From IMG/VR virus record IMGVR_UViG_3300027709_000001, positions 1-53,866 of that record: 53,866 nucleotides of DNA; one strand, given 5' to 3'. A model generated the notes under the pieces. The model saw only the letters and a program-made list of their open reading frames with translations. It ran no database searches and was not told the origin of the DNA. Positions 7,884 to 15,481 of the stretch are shown here, one piece after another. Position 1 is the first letter of the stretch; each line of letters opens with the position of its first letter. Both the position numbers and the translations under genes were made by a program. The DNA is from a virus.

Positions 7884-8854
7884 TTTTTACTCCTTAACTT
7901 AATCTTAAGTTCGTTTTCCTCTGCAGATGAAACAATAGTATGGAGTGTAAACATTCTTCCGTATTTTTTAATTGCATCATTAACATCTTTTACATCATTT
8001 TCCCATTCAGGCATACTAACGGACCAACCTAATTCCATTGCCGACTCTGACAAATGTTGTCCATTTTCGTCTCTGTCTGGAACAAGTATTACTTGCTTAT
8101 TTAAACTATTCAGCAGTAGTGCCTGTTGATCTCTGACTTCGCTACCCATTAATGCACACCCATCTATACCTATAGCATCAAGTGGCCCTTCTACAAGTAT
8201 TACAAAAATCCTATTATAGTGTTGTGCATCTAAATTAAAAACGTATCCAGGTTGTTGTTCAGACAGATATTTTGGATTACCTTTTGTAATTTTACGTGCA
8301 GTCCAACCAACAATATCTCCTTTATAATAAAACGGAATAATAAGTCTGTCCCTATACCCTAGATTAGGACTCCAATGAAAGTTATAATCTTCAACGTTTA
8401 GTTGACGTGATTTCATATACTCTAATATTTTTGTTAAATTATCATCAGGATTTTTATACCAAGTAATTGGTTTAGCATCTGCTGGTAATTCAACTGATTT
8501 AAATTCTGGAAGATTAACTATTGGCTCAATAAAGCCGCCAACTTTATTAAATTCTAAAACCTGTAATGCAAGTGAAGTAATAGTAGTATCTGATGCACCT
8601 AACCATTGTAACAAACTACGCATCTTCCTAGATAGTTTGCGACCTTTTTGGTAACTTGCTTTAAAGCCACAATTGAAACAATGGAAACTAACTCCACCAT
8701 CACCATTTGTAATTAAACCGCCACGTTGTCTTTTATCTTGCGTTGTTCCATTATGATGACAACATGGTGCATTAAAACTAGTCCAGCCACTCGGAGTAGT
8801 CTTCCGTTTTGCGGGTAGATGTGTCGTAAGTGTTTCTAGTACTAGATTACTCAT
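7871..8854 (-). CDS. 61: DNA primase (DnaG/gp61-type)
   Basis: 327 aa. The N-terminal zinc-binding region has CCHH at 31-34 and CFNC at 59-62. The TOPRIM core has EGPLDA (about 218-223) and DRDENG (about 255-260). It would make RNA primers for lagging-strand synthesis with the helicase at 3154-4572. The ATG at 8854 lies 6 nt after a consensus TATAAT, so the message should be leaderless. Confidence 0.9.
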   Translation of the reverse strand: MSNLVLETLTTHLPAKRKTTPSGWTSFNAPCCHHNGTTQDKRQRGGLITNGDGGVSFHCFNCGFKASYQKGRKLSRKMRSLLQWLGASDTTITSLALQVLEFNKVGGFIEPIVNLPEFKSVELPADAKPITWYKNPDDNLTKILEYMKSRQLNVEDYNFHWSPNLGYRDRLIIPFYYKGDIVGWTARKITKGNPKYLSEQQPGYVFNLDAQHYNRIFVILVEGPLDAIGIDGCALMGSEVRDQQALLLNSLNKQVILVPDRDENGQHLSESAMELGWSVSMPEWENDVKDVNDAIKKYGRMFTLHTIVSSAEENELKIKLRSKKWFG

Positions 8855-8860
8855 AGTTAT

Positions 8861-8889
8861 ATTATATAATACTATGAGAAGAAAGTCAA
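8861..8889 (-). promoter_or_regulatory. sigma70-type promoter for primase, leaderless geometry
   Basis: TTGACT (8884-8889), a 17-bp spacer and TATAAT (8861-8866) on the minus strand, then 6 nt and the ATG at 8854. The -35 box abuts the stop codon of the upstream gene (8890). Confidence 0.88.
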
Positions 8890-9678
8890 CTAGTTTTTAA
8901 TAAGAATTTTGTCGATTGTTCCGGAAACTTTATTTTGGTATTTTGCTCTTATGTGAGAAAATACGCCGTTAAAGTTTATAAATTGAGGTTGTGTAGGTGA
9001 CGTTAAAGTAGTTGAATAAATGTCTGTCCAGTTAGTAAAACTCTCAATACTATTATCTAATGTACCTTGAATTATAATTTCACCTTCAAAATCTGTAGTA
9101 TATACTGCCGCTGTATGTAATGCATCATTACCGTTTTTGGCAGGTTCGGCTGTTATTGATTCGCTGGCAAATATTCCAGAGCTGGCTTCAGTTTCAGTGA
9201 ATGTTGTTATTTCATATGTTGGAGCAGGTCCTGGAAATGCTTCAGTGTTTACGTGAATATTTCCACTTGAATGATAGTGAGTATCACCATATGTTAATAC
9301 TTTAGTAGCATCAGAAGTTTTAATTAGGAATACATTATAACTTAGATATTGCGATTTTAAGTCCAGTAAATCGTTCTCTCTAACTGTTATTGTAAACTGC
9401 CCTTTTCTACTTGGAGTAGACGTTTCTATAATTACGCCATCATGCTCTAGCACTTGTCTGTTTGTTTCATCAAACGCAACAAATTTAGGCGTATATGTGT
9501 TTAATATGCTTATAGGTTTCTGGTCTGGGTTCTTTATTTCAAAGGTTAGGACGTTGTCTATTCCTTTGTATACTTCTAATGTTCTACGATACACTGGTCT
9601 ATACTCCGTTATGTTATTAGCCAAATCTGCTACGAGTATGGCGTTATTGGTTGATAAATATCTAGGTATTAACTGCAT
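8890..9678 (-). CDS. phage virion structural protein (putative)
   Basis: 262 aa, beta-rich and without a signal peptide. The opening MQLIPRYLSTNNAILV and the Ig-like pattern that follows (strands and turns, many Thr/Ser) resemble virion proteins I associate with T4-like marine phages; I cannot assign a T4 number. It is first in its transcript behind a T4-type late promoter at 9711-9718, which supports a late structural role. Confidence 0.65.
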   Translation of the reverse strand: MQLIPRYLSTNNAILVADLANNITEYRPVYRRTLEVYKGIDNVLTFEIKNPDQKPISILNTYTPKFVAFDETNRQVLEHDGVIIETSTPSRKGQFTITVRENDLLDLKSQYLSYNVFLIKTSDATKVLTYGDTHYHSSGNIHVNTEAFPGPAPTYEITTFTETEASSGIFASESITAEPAKNGNDALHTAAVYTTDFEGEIIIQGTLDNSIESFTNWTDIYSTTLTSPTQPQFINFNGVFSHIRAKYQNKVSGTIDKILIKN

Positions 9679-9710
9679 AGCTTGTTTATACTCACTTTAC
9701 TTATATAAAG

Positions 9711-9718
9711 TATTTATT
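9711..9718 (-). promoter_or_regulatory. T4-type late promoter
   Basis: AATAAATA on the minus strand, 32 nt upstream of the structural gene starting at 9678. It lies in the 52-bp divergent gap between that gene and the plus-strand gene at 9731. Confidence 0.6.
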
Positions 9719-9730
9719 TAGATTAGAAAG

Positions 9731-10102
9731 ATGCTATTAAAAGATATAGAAACTAAATTCCCATTTTTAAGCGTTGTCCAGTACGGTGGACAAGAATATA
9801 TAGGCATAATCGCAAATCAAGACCAGCAAGTAACGTCGATGTACGTATATAATATGCTCCGTGAGGATGACGAAAAAGCCCACTTTATTAAGATGGGCGA
9901 AACCTGGTGGTTTGAAAGTAATAGGACTATACCTATAAGCATATTCCTTCCCAAGGAATTTGTTAGATTTAGACACGCATTAGTCACTATGAACACTAAA
10001 GATGTCAAAGTAACTCTAGGACCTGTAGTAAATTTAAACAATTTAACAATTAAAAGAGTTAAACGTAAGAGCGTTCAGCTAGTTAGGAAACCTAAATCAT
10101 GA
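9731..10102 (+). CDS. hypothetical protein
   Basis: 123 aa, beta-rich with a basic C-terminal tail (about 105-123, many Lys/Arg). No family recognised. It overlaps the next gene by 4 nt (ATGA) and forms a two-gene plus-strand island between minus-strand blocks. Confidence 0.7.
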   Translation: MLLKDIETKFPFLSVVQYGGQEYIGIIANQDQQVTSMYVYNMLREDDEKAHFIKMGETWWFESNRTIPISIFLPKEFVRFRHALVTMNTKDVKVTLGPVVNLNNLTIKRVKRKSVQLVRKPKS

Positions 10103-10758
10103 ATATTATTGTAGCAGGATGTAGCTTTTCAGATTATCTTGACGATAATAATTATGTTTACGGTGACCGTTTAGCCATGATGCTTGGAGCCAAGTATATC
10201 CATGAAGGTGCTGGAGCAGGATCGAATTGGCGTATTTGGCGTAGAATAACTAAAATGATTCTAGATGGAAAACTTATGCCTGATGACATTGTTATTATAC
10301 AATATACAGGACTTGAACGTAAAGAGTTTTGGTCATCCAATGAACAAACAAGCACTAGTAAACATAGAGAACCATATAATAATGATGGAAGTTTACTACG
10401 TTATAAAGCTAAAGCACACGAATGGCATAAAGATAAAGAAGCAAATTTTTTAAAAATGTATGAAGAGAATCATGTGTCAGCTGAGTTTTGTGAAGAACAA
10501 TTTTATACACAACATCATATGTTTCAGTATATGTTAAAAGCACATAACGTAAAAGCTATATTCTTTTATTCACGCCATAGACAACAGTATCCTCTAATAG
10601 ATCATTTTAAAATAACTGTGTTTGATGAAGGTGATGAGTTTAGACATAATAAAGATACTTGGTATTCTTCAGAAGATAATTCACATCTATGTGATAAAGG
10701 TCATTTACAGTTAGCTAAAAAAATGCTTACGCATTTAAAAGATATTAATTTTGTTTAA
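10099..10758 (+). CDS. SGNH-hydrolase-like protein
   Basis: 219 aa. The N-terminal block I variant is GCSFSDYLD (candidate nucleophile Ser at about residue 9), with Gly-rich GAGAGSNWR following and a C-terminal SHLCDKGH carrying the Asp/His pair of block V. It is a shorter relative of the protein at 2363-3145. Its 3' end overlaps, tail to tail, a minus-strand coding extension ending at 10745. Confidence 0.65.
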   Translation: MNIIVAGCSFSDYLDDNNYVYGDRLAMMLGAKYIHEGAGAGSNWRIWRRITKMILDGKLMPDDIVIIQYTGLERKEFWSSNEQTSTSKHREPYNNDGSLLRYKAKAHEWHKDKEANFLKMYEENHVSAEFCEEQFYTQHHMFQYMLKAHNVKAIFFYSRHRQQYPLIDHFKITVFDEGDEFRHNKDTWYSSEDNSHLCDKGHLQLAKKMLTHLKDINFV

Positions 10759-10882
10759 TACGTTTCTTAATTACATTGTAACATAATTCACAGTAATATA
10801 AACCTTTGAAACAGAAGAGTTTAGGTTCAGGCTCGTCTGGTAACCAGCCTAGCTTACAGATATAACAACTTGTTATTTGTAA
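10745..10882 (-). CDS. zinc-ribbon extension without a start codon, probable -1 frameshift product of the upstream gene
   Basis: A 45-codon open frame with CYIC (residues 6-9) and CELC (31-34) knuckles and a basic C-terminus (IKKRIKQN). No ATG, GTG or TTG is in frame, but the frame is joined to the end of the 10873-11604 gene at the heptamer A AAA AAT (10882-10888). Translation slipping by -1 there would replace the last residues of that protein with this ribbon. A stem-loop starts just after the heptamer. A sequencing or assembly indel is the other explanation. Confidence 0.5.
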   Translation of the reverse strand, partial: LQITSCYICKLGWLPDEPEPKLFCFKGLYYCELCYNVIKKRIKQN

Positions 10883-11604
10883 TTTTTTCGAGATAGCTTT
10901 TCTCGATAGTGTTGCGGTGCAAATACAGAATTATGAATCCATTGTGTAAGTCGATTAATTTTAGTTCTATGATCACCTACAGCAGTTTCCATTTGAAATT
11001 CTTCACGCTTATACGGAATTATTTGACATAGTGGCATTCCACGCTTGAACAATACTGTTTCATCCGGCTTCGCTTCAAAGAATGTATTAACGTGCATCTC
11101 ATGATAAGCATCAGTATCAACACTTCCTGTTAATACTTCTAAGTGTGGTTCTACATGATAGAACGGCCGAGTTATTAAACAGCTATAGCCTTTATCTGTT
11201 TTTACTTCCCAGGGCATTTGAAACTTAAATGCTCCAGGCCATTGATCTTCTCTAAAAGGATAGTTACCTATTTGTTCATGTGGATGGGTCGCGGCACTAA
11301 ACAATGGTCGCCCGTTTTGATTTAAGTTTGGCGGTATTTGATAACTTATTTCAAATTCTTTATTATCAACTGTTCTATTTTTAACAACTTCATAGTCACA
11401 CCATAGTGGAATAATATATCCCATACTAATTATGTCCATTATACCTGGACAACTTCTTACAGTATTCCAAGGAACATCTCCAACCTCTCTCTTAGGCTTT
11501 TGATCTTTAAACCACTTAGGCCAAAACTCATAAGCTGGAACAGGAGGCATAGTTTCTTCTAGTTCTTTATATTGTGTAAAAAATAATATATTAGTTGGTT
11601 TCAT
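10873..11604 (-). CDS. conserved-looking phage protein of unknown function
   Basis: 243 aa, rich in aromatic residues and Pro. Notable segments are SCPGIMDIISMGYIIPLW (about 51-68) and an RGMPLCQIIPYKRE region near 190. No catalytic motif is recognised. Its stop codon lies 7 nt after a slippery A AAA AAT, and the -1 frame encodes a two-knuckle zinc ribbon, so a longer form of about 285 aa is possible. It starts 2 nt after the 2OG oxygenase gene. Confidence 0.75.
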   Translation of the reverse strand: MKPTNILFFTQYKELEETMPPVPAYEFWPKWFKDQKPKREVGDVPWNTVRSCPGIMDIISMGYIIPLWCDYEVVKNRTVDNKEFEISYQIPPNLNQNGRPLFSAATHPHEQIGNYPFREDQWPGAFKFQMPWEVKTDKGYSCLITRPFYHVEPHLEVLTGSVDTDAYHEMHVNTFFEAKPDETVLFKRGMPLCQIIPYKREEFQMETAVGDHRTKINRLTQWIHNSVFAPQHYREKLSRKNYK

Positions 11605-11606
11605 AA

Positions 11607-12188
11607 TTATTCTTGAAAAAATTGTCCACCTGGTTCATCAAGACCTTGTCTAATTGTTTTAAAGACTAATGTTATTCTAGGTGTTGTTTTAAAATAAGAT
11701 CCGTAATGTTCAATTTCAGCTGGAAATATTAAAAGTCTATTTTGTTCATATTCAATTTTTGCTACATTTAAATCATCATCAGGATCTGGTCTATAAAAGA
11801 ATTCGCCGCCTTCACCTTTAGGAGTCATCATTAACATCACAGTATGTCCTGCGTCTCCCAGCCCTTTAGAATCTACATGAAATGCACCCGACATACCTGG
11901 ATGTTGTACATTAAAATATATTCTATTAAAGTTAATATCATATTCAAAAAGTTTTTTAATTTTTCTTGTCATATACTGCATCATATGATCAGTTGGATTA
12001 AAATCATGTGAGTACATCTTTCCAACTTCTTTACGAGAACGCTCAACAAAGTAGTGGGGATATTGATTTAAAAATGTGTCGCCTAGGTATGAAGTTAAGT
12101 CAGGATCTAACCAATTATCCAGTATCTTTACTTTTCCATCCGGTGTTGATTTCATGTTTACACTTACTGCATTTCCATTTGTACTCAT
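11607..12188 (-). CDS. 2OG-Fe(II) oxygenase, prolyl 4-hydroxylase-like
   Basis: 193 aa from 12188, or 182 aa from the internal ATG at 12155; neither has a strong ribosome site. The core shows the iron motif HVD in AFHVDSKG, the distal His in PAEIEHYGSYF, and Arg in PRITLVFK for 2-oxoglutarate. The family hydroxylates peptides or other substrates; the substrate here is unknown. Its 5' end overlaps a 45-aa zinc-ribbon gene in another frame. Confidence 0.82.
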   Translation of the reverse strand: MSTNGNAVSVNMKSTPDGKVKILDNWLDPDLTSYLGDTFLNQYPHYFVERSRKEVGKMYSHDFNPTDHMMQYMTRKIKKLFEYDINFNRIYFNVQHPGMSGAFHVDSKGLGDAGHTVMLMMTPKGEGGEFFYRPDPDDDLNVAKIEYEQNRLLIFPAEIEHYGSYFKTTPRITLVFKTIRQGLDEPGGQFFQE

Positions 12189-12252
12189 TAATATATACTA
12201 GACAGCCAGTTCTACAATTCGGACACTGGACTAACGTCTCCCCCTTTTGCAT
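12115..12252 (-). CDS. 45-aa zinc-ribbon protein overlapping both neighbours
   Basis: ATG at 12252 with a GAGGG site 8 nt upstream. It holds CPNC (residues 10-13) and CSKC (28-31), a textbook ribbon. It begins inside the 3' end of the DnaE-like gene (41-nt overlap) and runs into the 5' end of the oxygenase gene (41-74 nt overlap, depending on which start is used), each time in a different frame. Confidence 0.65.
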   Translation of the reverse strand: MQKGETLVQCPNCRTGCLVYINEYKWKCSKCKHEINTGWKSKDTG

Positions 12253-12808
12253 CTAATAAGCCCTCACATATCAAATTCATTTGTACCACAATTGCCATAG
12301 CATAGGCAATTGCGTGTGCTTTTTTGAAATAGTATTCATTATTCTTCGGCCTCGTCCATATCGTGTCTTTCATATCGTTCCAGGTCTTCCCTAGTAGGTG
12401 GCGTTTCCCCGGACGTATCATTGCTAGGACCATAGCGAGTTGTTCCACGCTTTGCGGCTTCATTTTTTCTAAAATTGAACCATGATCGCCTACGTGAAAG
12501 AGTTGTTCTACGAAATCGGTGTGTTCTAGAAGTGACCACATTGGCTCCTTTGCTATCAATGTATTTAGATGATCTTCATTTTTAATGTCTTTATAAAGGC
12601 TGACGTTCAAGAAGTCTAGTTTGAAATAGCCTCTGTCATCAGCAGTTTTATAATCAATTGTTGACATATTATCCACAGGATTGGTAGGAATTTCAGTAAA
12701 GTAAACTCCTGTGTTATGCTTCTTTTCTATATTTAATCTTGCAATTCGATGTTTAATTACTTTAAGTATATCATCTCTATCTGCAAAATCAATGTCAATG
12801 TCTGGCAT
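12212..12808 (-). CDS. miniature DNA polymerase III alpha-like (C-family palm) protein
   Basis: 198 aa against more than 1,100 for DnaE. In DnaE order it keeps PDIDIDF (residues 2-8, matching the two palm aspartates), FKLDF (62-66, matching the Lys/third catalytic Asp motif KFDF), MIRPG (130-134, like the YRPG motif) and KAHAIAYA (163-170, like KSHSAAYA). PHP, OB and beta-binding parts are absent. A tiny polymerase, a nucleotidyltransferase or a host-replisome decoy are all possible. It overlaps the upstream 52-aa gene by 14 nt. Confidence 0.7.
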   Translation of the reverse strand: MPDIDIDFADRDDILKVIKHRIARLNIEKKHNTGVYFTEIPTNPVDNMSTIDYKTADDRGYFKLDFLNVSLYKDIKNEDHLNTLIAKEPMWSLLEHTDFVEQLFHVGDHGSILEKMKPQSVEQLAMVLAMIRPGKRHLLGKTWNDMKDTIWTRPKNNEYYFKKAHAIAYAMAIVVQMNLICEGLLDAKGGDVSPVSEL

Positions 12809-12953
12809 TTATTCTATCCATGGCTTCTATTATTTCTTTTGTTGTATAATTATGTTTTGGTTCTGTGGATTCTTTTTTCTTAAAGATTCTATCATAGTTT
12901 TTATCATACTGCTTTTTATCTTTAATAGGTCTTTGTCTACTGCCCTTACTCAT
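12795..12953 (-). CDS. small basic phage protein (52 aa)
   Basis: ATG at 12953 overlaps the upstream stop (ATGA) and follows AAAGGAA. It begins MSKGSRQRPIKDKKQYDKNY, a pattern found in many short phage proteins, and is strongly basic up to residue 36 with a helical end. Function unknown. It overlaps the DnaE-like gene by 14 nt, suggesting translational coupling. Confidence 0.7.
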   Translation of the reverse strand: MSKGSRQRPIKDKKQYDKNYDRIFKKKESTEPKHNYTTKEIIEAMDRINARH

Positions 12954-13636
12954 AAATTACTTTCCTTTGCTATTTCTTTAACTAACTCAACATCAGCTAT
13001 ATGTCTTTTAAATCGCATAGCCCAATGTTTTGGATCCATGACATGATATACAATTTGTAATTGTTCATCACTAAATTTACTTAACATCTGTTTACCGCTA
13101 TTAGTATTAAGTATTAACCACGGACTTATTTTTCCATCTTTAATATCTTGTGTAGCACGATTTAAACTTGAATAAGAAAAATAGTGTTGCCAAGGCGCTT
13201 CTTTTTCAACGCCCCAATCCATCATTGTTTTAATACTTCTTTCAAGTGCAGTTTCAACACTTTCTTTAAGAATTAATTCTAACGCATACTTTTCATATAA
13301 TTCTTCTCTACACCAGTGGTCTAGTTTAACTCCACTAGTAACAACATAGTCTACATATTTGTCAGGATATAAAGGTCGTACGTTGCTGACAAAACTACCA
13401 AACTTAACAAAAGCATTATAATAAGGACTATCACAAAAGTCTTCATAGGTTTTATTTCCTTCAAATCTTTGGCATAACTGATAGAACCTATTAAACGTTA
13501 AGAATCCTAATTGTACGCTCTTTTCATCTTTCTGTAAATGACGTCGTTTCTTTTCGCACATATGAACTGCGAGAGTTTTTTCTCTTGTATAACTTGATCC
13601 ACAATATTTACAAGTATATGGTTTAGAATTTGACAT
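12950..13636 (-). CDS. C2H2 zinc-finger phage protein
   Basis: 228 aa from the ATG at 13636; the frame is open further upstream but that would overlap the previous gene for nearly 100 nt. Residues 5-31 form a zinc finger (YTCKYCGSSYTREKTLAVHM, then a further His/Cys). The rest is helical and aromatic-rich. No T4 counterpart could be assigned, but the location among replication genes suggests a DNA role. Confidence 0.75.
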   Translation of the reverse strand: MSNSKPYTCKYCGSSYTREKTLAVHMCEKKRRHLQKDEKSVQLGFLTFNRFYQLCQRFEGNKTYEDFCDSPYYNAFVKFGSFVSNVRPLYPDKYVDYVVTSGVKLDHWCREELYEKYALELILKESVETALERSIKTMMDWGVEKEAPWQHYFSYSSLNRATQDIKDGKISPWLILNTNSGKQMLSKFSDEQLQIVYHVMDPKHWAMRFKRHIADVELVKEIAKESNL

Positions 13637-14087
13637 CGTTTTTCTCGTGGCCCAAGTCTTGTGCAAGTTCTTTAAGTTCTGCTTTTGTAGATATCCTAGC
13701 AAGGAGTTCTGCATCATCTTCTTTCATATTTGGGTAGAGATTTAATAAAAACTTAGATGCTATATTTTTGCCACCCTTTTTCTTTAATGGTACCCAATCA
13801 TGTACACGTGATTGTCTTTTAACATTGTGCGTACAACATAACAGTTGCCATAACAACTTGTAGTGCTTACTAATAACATTCCAATTTTTATTATACAACT
13901 CATTAGTTGCAATAACGGCCCATTCCTGTGCATCACGCTTACCCTTAACAAGACTTATATACCTGTTTAAGAGCCAAAACTTTTCTTTAATAATTTGTGT
14001 GCGTTCTTCATCAGTATATTCGTTCCATACGGATTTACTATCAGTATCGATTGCATAAAAGATTTCTTTGTTGGATAGTCTACTCAT
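13623..14087 (-). CDS. hypothetical replication-region protein
   Basis: 154 aa, helical and basic, ending in an acidic/polar tail. I do not recognise a family with certainty; the position (own early-type promoter, followed by a zinc-finger protein and the DnaE-like gene) suggests a role in DNA metabolism. The last 14 nt overlap the start of the next gene. Confidence 0.7.
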   Translation of the reverse strand: MSRLSNKEIFYAIDTDSKSVWNEYTDEERTQIIKEKFWLLNRYISLVKGKRDAQEWAVIATNELYNKNWNVISKHYKLLWQLLCCTHNVKRQSRVHDWVPLKKKGGKNIASKFLLNLYPNMKEDDAELLARISTKAELKELAQDLGHEKNDVKF

Positions 14088-14094
14088 TAGTAAT

Positions 14095-14123
14095 AGTATA
14101 CTGTATTATTTGCTATTTGTCAA
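14095..14123 (-). promoter_or_regulatory. sigma70-type promoter
   Basis: TTGACA (14118-14123), a 17-bp spacer and TATACT (14095-14100) on the minus strand, 7 nt before the ATG at 14087. The -35 box and spacer lie in the final codons of the 48-aa upstream gene. Confidence 0.87.
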
Positions 14124-14252
14124 GTATTTCTTTTTATACCATTTTGCAAATTCAGGATCTTCTTCAAACTCTACAACTACTTGTCTAGCAGATAATTGAT
14201 CAGAACGAATGCAATCAGCTAACTCTTGATACTCGTCTTTACTTCTTTTCAT
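14106..14252 (-). CDS. small protein (48 aa)
   Basis: ATG at 14252 directly follows the stop of the upstream gene (TAAATG), with an AGAGGG site. The sequence begins MKRSKDEYQELADCIRSDQL and ends in a Lys-rich tail. Predicted helical, possibly an anti-restriction or DNA-binding micro-protein, but this is only a guess. Its 3' end carries the promoter for the next gene. Confidence 0.65.
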   Translation of the reverse strand: MKRSKDEYQELADCIRSDQLSARQVVVEFEEDPEFAKWYKKKYLTNSK

Positions 14253-14459
14253 TTAACTATCCCTCTTAGCGATCGAGTCCTTTGCACTTAATGGACCCTC
14301 CAAATTTTTGGCTTCTTCTTCAGATAGAATATTTCCATAATGCGGCCAGCCATAACTTTCTGGGTCTTCGCCAACGTACCTCCAACGAATTACACCTGTA
14401 TCAGGGTTACGCTCATATATTCTAGGGCGTGTTTCGTTTTCATTAAGTTCTTTTGACAT
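14253..14459 (-). CDS. small hypothetical protein (68 aa)
   Basis: The start at 14459 (MSKELNENE) is preferred; TAATG overlaps the upstream stop and GGAAAGGA lies before it. The product has a beta-hairpin-like stretch (RIYERNPDTGVIRWRYVG) and an acidic end. No family recognised. Confidence 0.65.
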   Translation of the reverse strand: MSKELNENETRPRIYERNPDTGVIRWRYVGEDPESYGWPHYGNILSEEEAKNLEGPLSAKDSIAKRDS

Positions 14460-14605
14460 TATATATTTCCTTTCCATTTTCCACCATAAGGATTAGATTT
14501 ACGCTTATACTTTTTCTTTTTCTTCTTAGGTTTTACCTCGTTTGTTAATATCAACGGCTTTTCCGGACATAACCAACGTACTACTTTTTTACATATTCCA
14601 AACAT
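14459..14605 (-). CDS. small very basic protein (48 aa)
   Basis: ATG at 14605 with a GAAAGGAA site. It begins MFGICKKVVRWLCPEKPLIL and continues with a run of Lys (about 27-36). Two Cys in the first 13 residues. Likely binds nucleic acid or membrane; function unknown. Confidence 0.6.
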   Translation of the reverse strand: MFGICKKVVRWLCPEKPLILTNEVKPKKKKKKYKRKSNPYGGKWKGNI

Positions 14606-14797
14606 TTATTCCTTTCTAATAGTTACTACACCATGTTTGTCTTTGTGCCATCCTTCGGGTTTTACTCGCCACGAGTTTCTATGTAACGAATTTTCCCGGC
14701 AAGAATCACACCATTGTTTTTCATCTCTATTTGCTACTTTTATATCAAGTGTTTCAGTCCAGCAACAACGCCAGCACTGATAACGATATAAAACCAT
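14606..14797 (-). CDS. zinc-ribbon micro-protein (63 aa)
   Basis: CWRCCW at residues 8-13 and CDSC at about 30-33 form two knuckles about 20 residues apart, then a Trp-rich segment. Such FmdB/rubredoxin-like ribbons are common in phage genomes. It sits between two small genes with no gaps. Confidence 0.7.
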   Translation of the reverse strand: MVLYRYQCWRCCWTETLDIKVANRDEKQWCDSCRENSLHRNSWRVKPEGWHKDKHGVVTIRKE

Positions 14798-15103
14798 TTA
14801 CATCATTACCTTCTCTTGACATATAAGCGTCACGTCACCAATCATACCTTCTTGGTACATTTGGGTTATGTGACCATTCTTAGCTACACAATCTTTATAC
14901 AACGGTTGCTCAGCTAAAAATTTTGTAAGTTCTTTTTCATCTGCAGGATATTCCATAAATCCCCATGACTGAGATCGCCATGTATGTTTGTGTCCATTAG
15001 CTACCCAACTTCCGGATTTAACTTCTTGTTTAGCAAACAATCCTGCACATCCCATAAACATAAAACTTAATAAAACTAATATTGCGTATTTCATGTATTT
15101 CAT
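14798..15103 (-). CDS. putative small lipoprotein
   Basis: 101 aa from the ATG at 15103, chosen because AGGGG lies 8 nt upstream; a longer in-frame start would overlap the cupin gene. The N-terminus KYAILVLLSFMFMGCAG is a signal with lipobox FMGC. The mature part (about 80 aa) is soluble, with two Cys. Probably an outer or inner membrane lipoprotein expressed in the infected cell. Confidence 0.75.
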   Translation of the reverse strand: MKYMKYAILVLLSFMFMGCAGLFAKQEVKSGSWVANGHKHTWRSQSWGFMEYPADEKELTKFLAEQPLYKDCVAKNGHITQMYQEGMIGDVTLICQEKVMM

Positions 15104-15122
15104 TACATACCCCTTGTTAAGG

Positions 15123-15479
15123 TTAAATTTTTGAGCCAACTGTTCTACGAACGATATCGTTATGATCAAATTCAGCCCAATAAAGTTCGAAGGCTACACC
15201 ATTTTCTACACCTTCGAATTGATGAACTTTACCTGGTTTAACTACAGTAAAGTCACCTGGTCCAAGGATAGTTTCATCAACTAATCCTTCTTGGTCTTCA
15301 GTTTGCCAAACACGTACAATCATCTTGCCACGCTCAACAAAGAAGCCGTTAAACTTATATTGATGTTCATGTTCTGAACATTTAAACCCTGCTTTAAATT
15401 CAATACGGTGAAATTCTAACACACCATTAGCGTGAATTAATTCTGTTTGTCCCCATACTTTTCCTGCTTTAACTGTCAT
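15123..15479 (-). CDS. cupin-domain protein
   Basis: 118 aa. Cupin motif 1 is seen at about 35-58 (CSEHEHQYKFNGFFVERG: two His in HEH, then Glu) and motif 2 at about 75-90 (GPGDFTVVKPGKVHQFEG, with the third His). This is a complete metal-binding small-molecule cupin. It may isomerise or bind a sugar. It follows a 2OG oxygenase gene by 2 nt. Confidence 0.85.
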   Translation of the reverse strand: MTVKAGKVWGQTELIHANGVLEFHRIEFKAGFKCSEHEHQYKFNGFFVERGKMIVRVWQTEDQEGLVDETILGPGDFTVVKPGKVHQFEGVENGVAFELYWAEFDHNDIVRRTVGSKI

Positions 15480-15481
15480 GT

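Noticed and set aside
9690-9712. ACTTTA/TAAAGT inverted repeat in the divergent gap
   Set aside because: Short AT-only stem with no U-run; not distinguishable from background in this AT-rich DNA.
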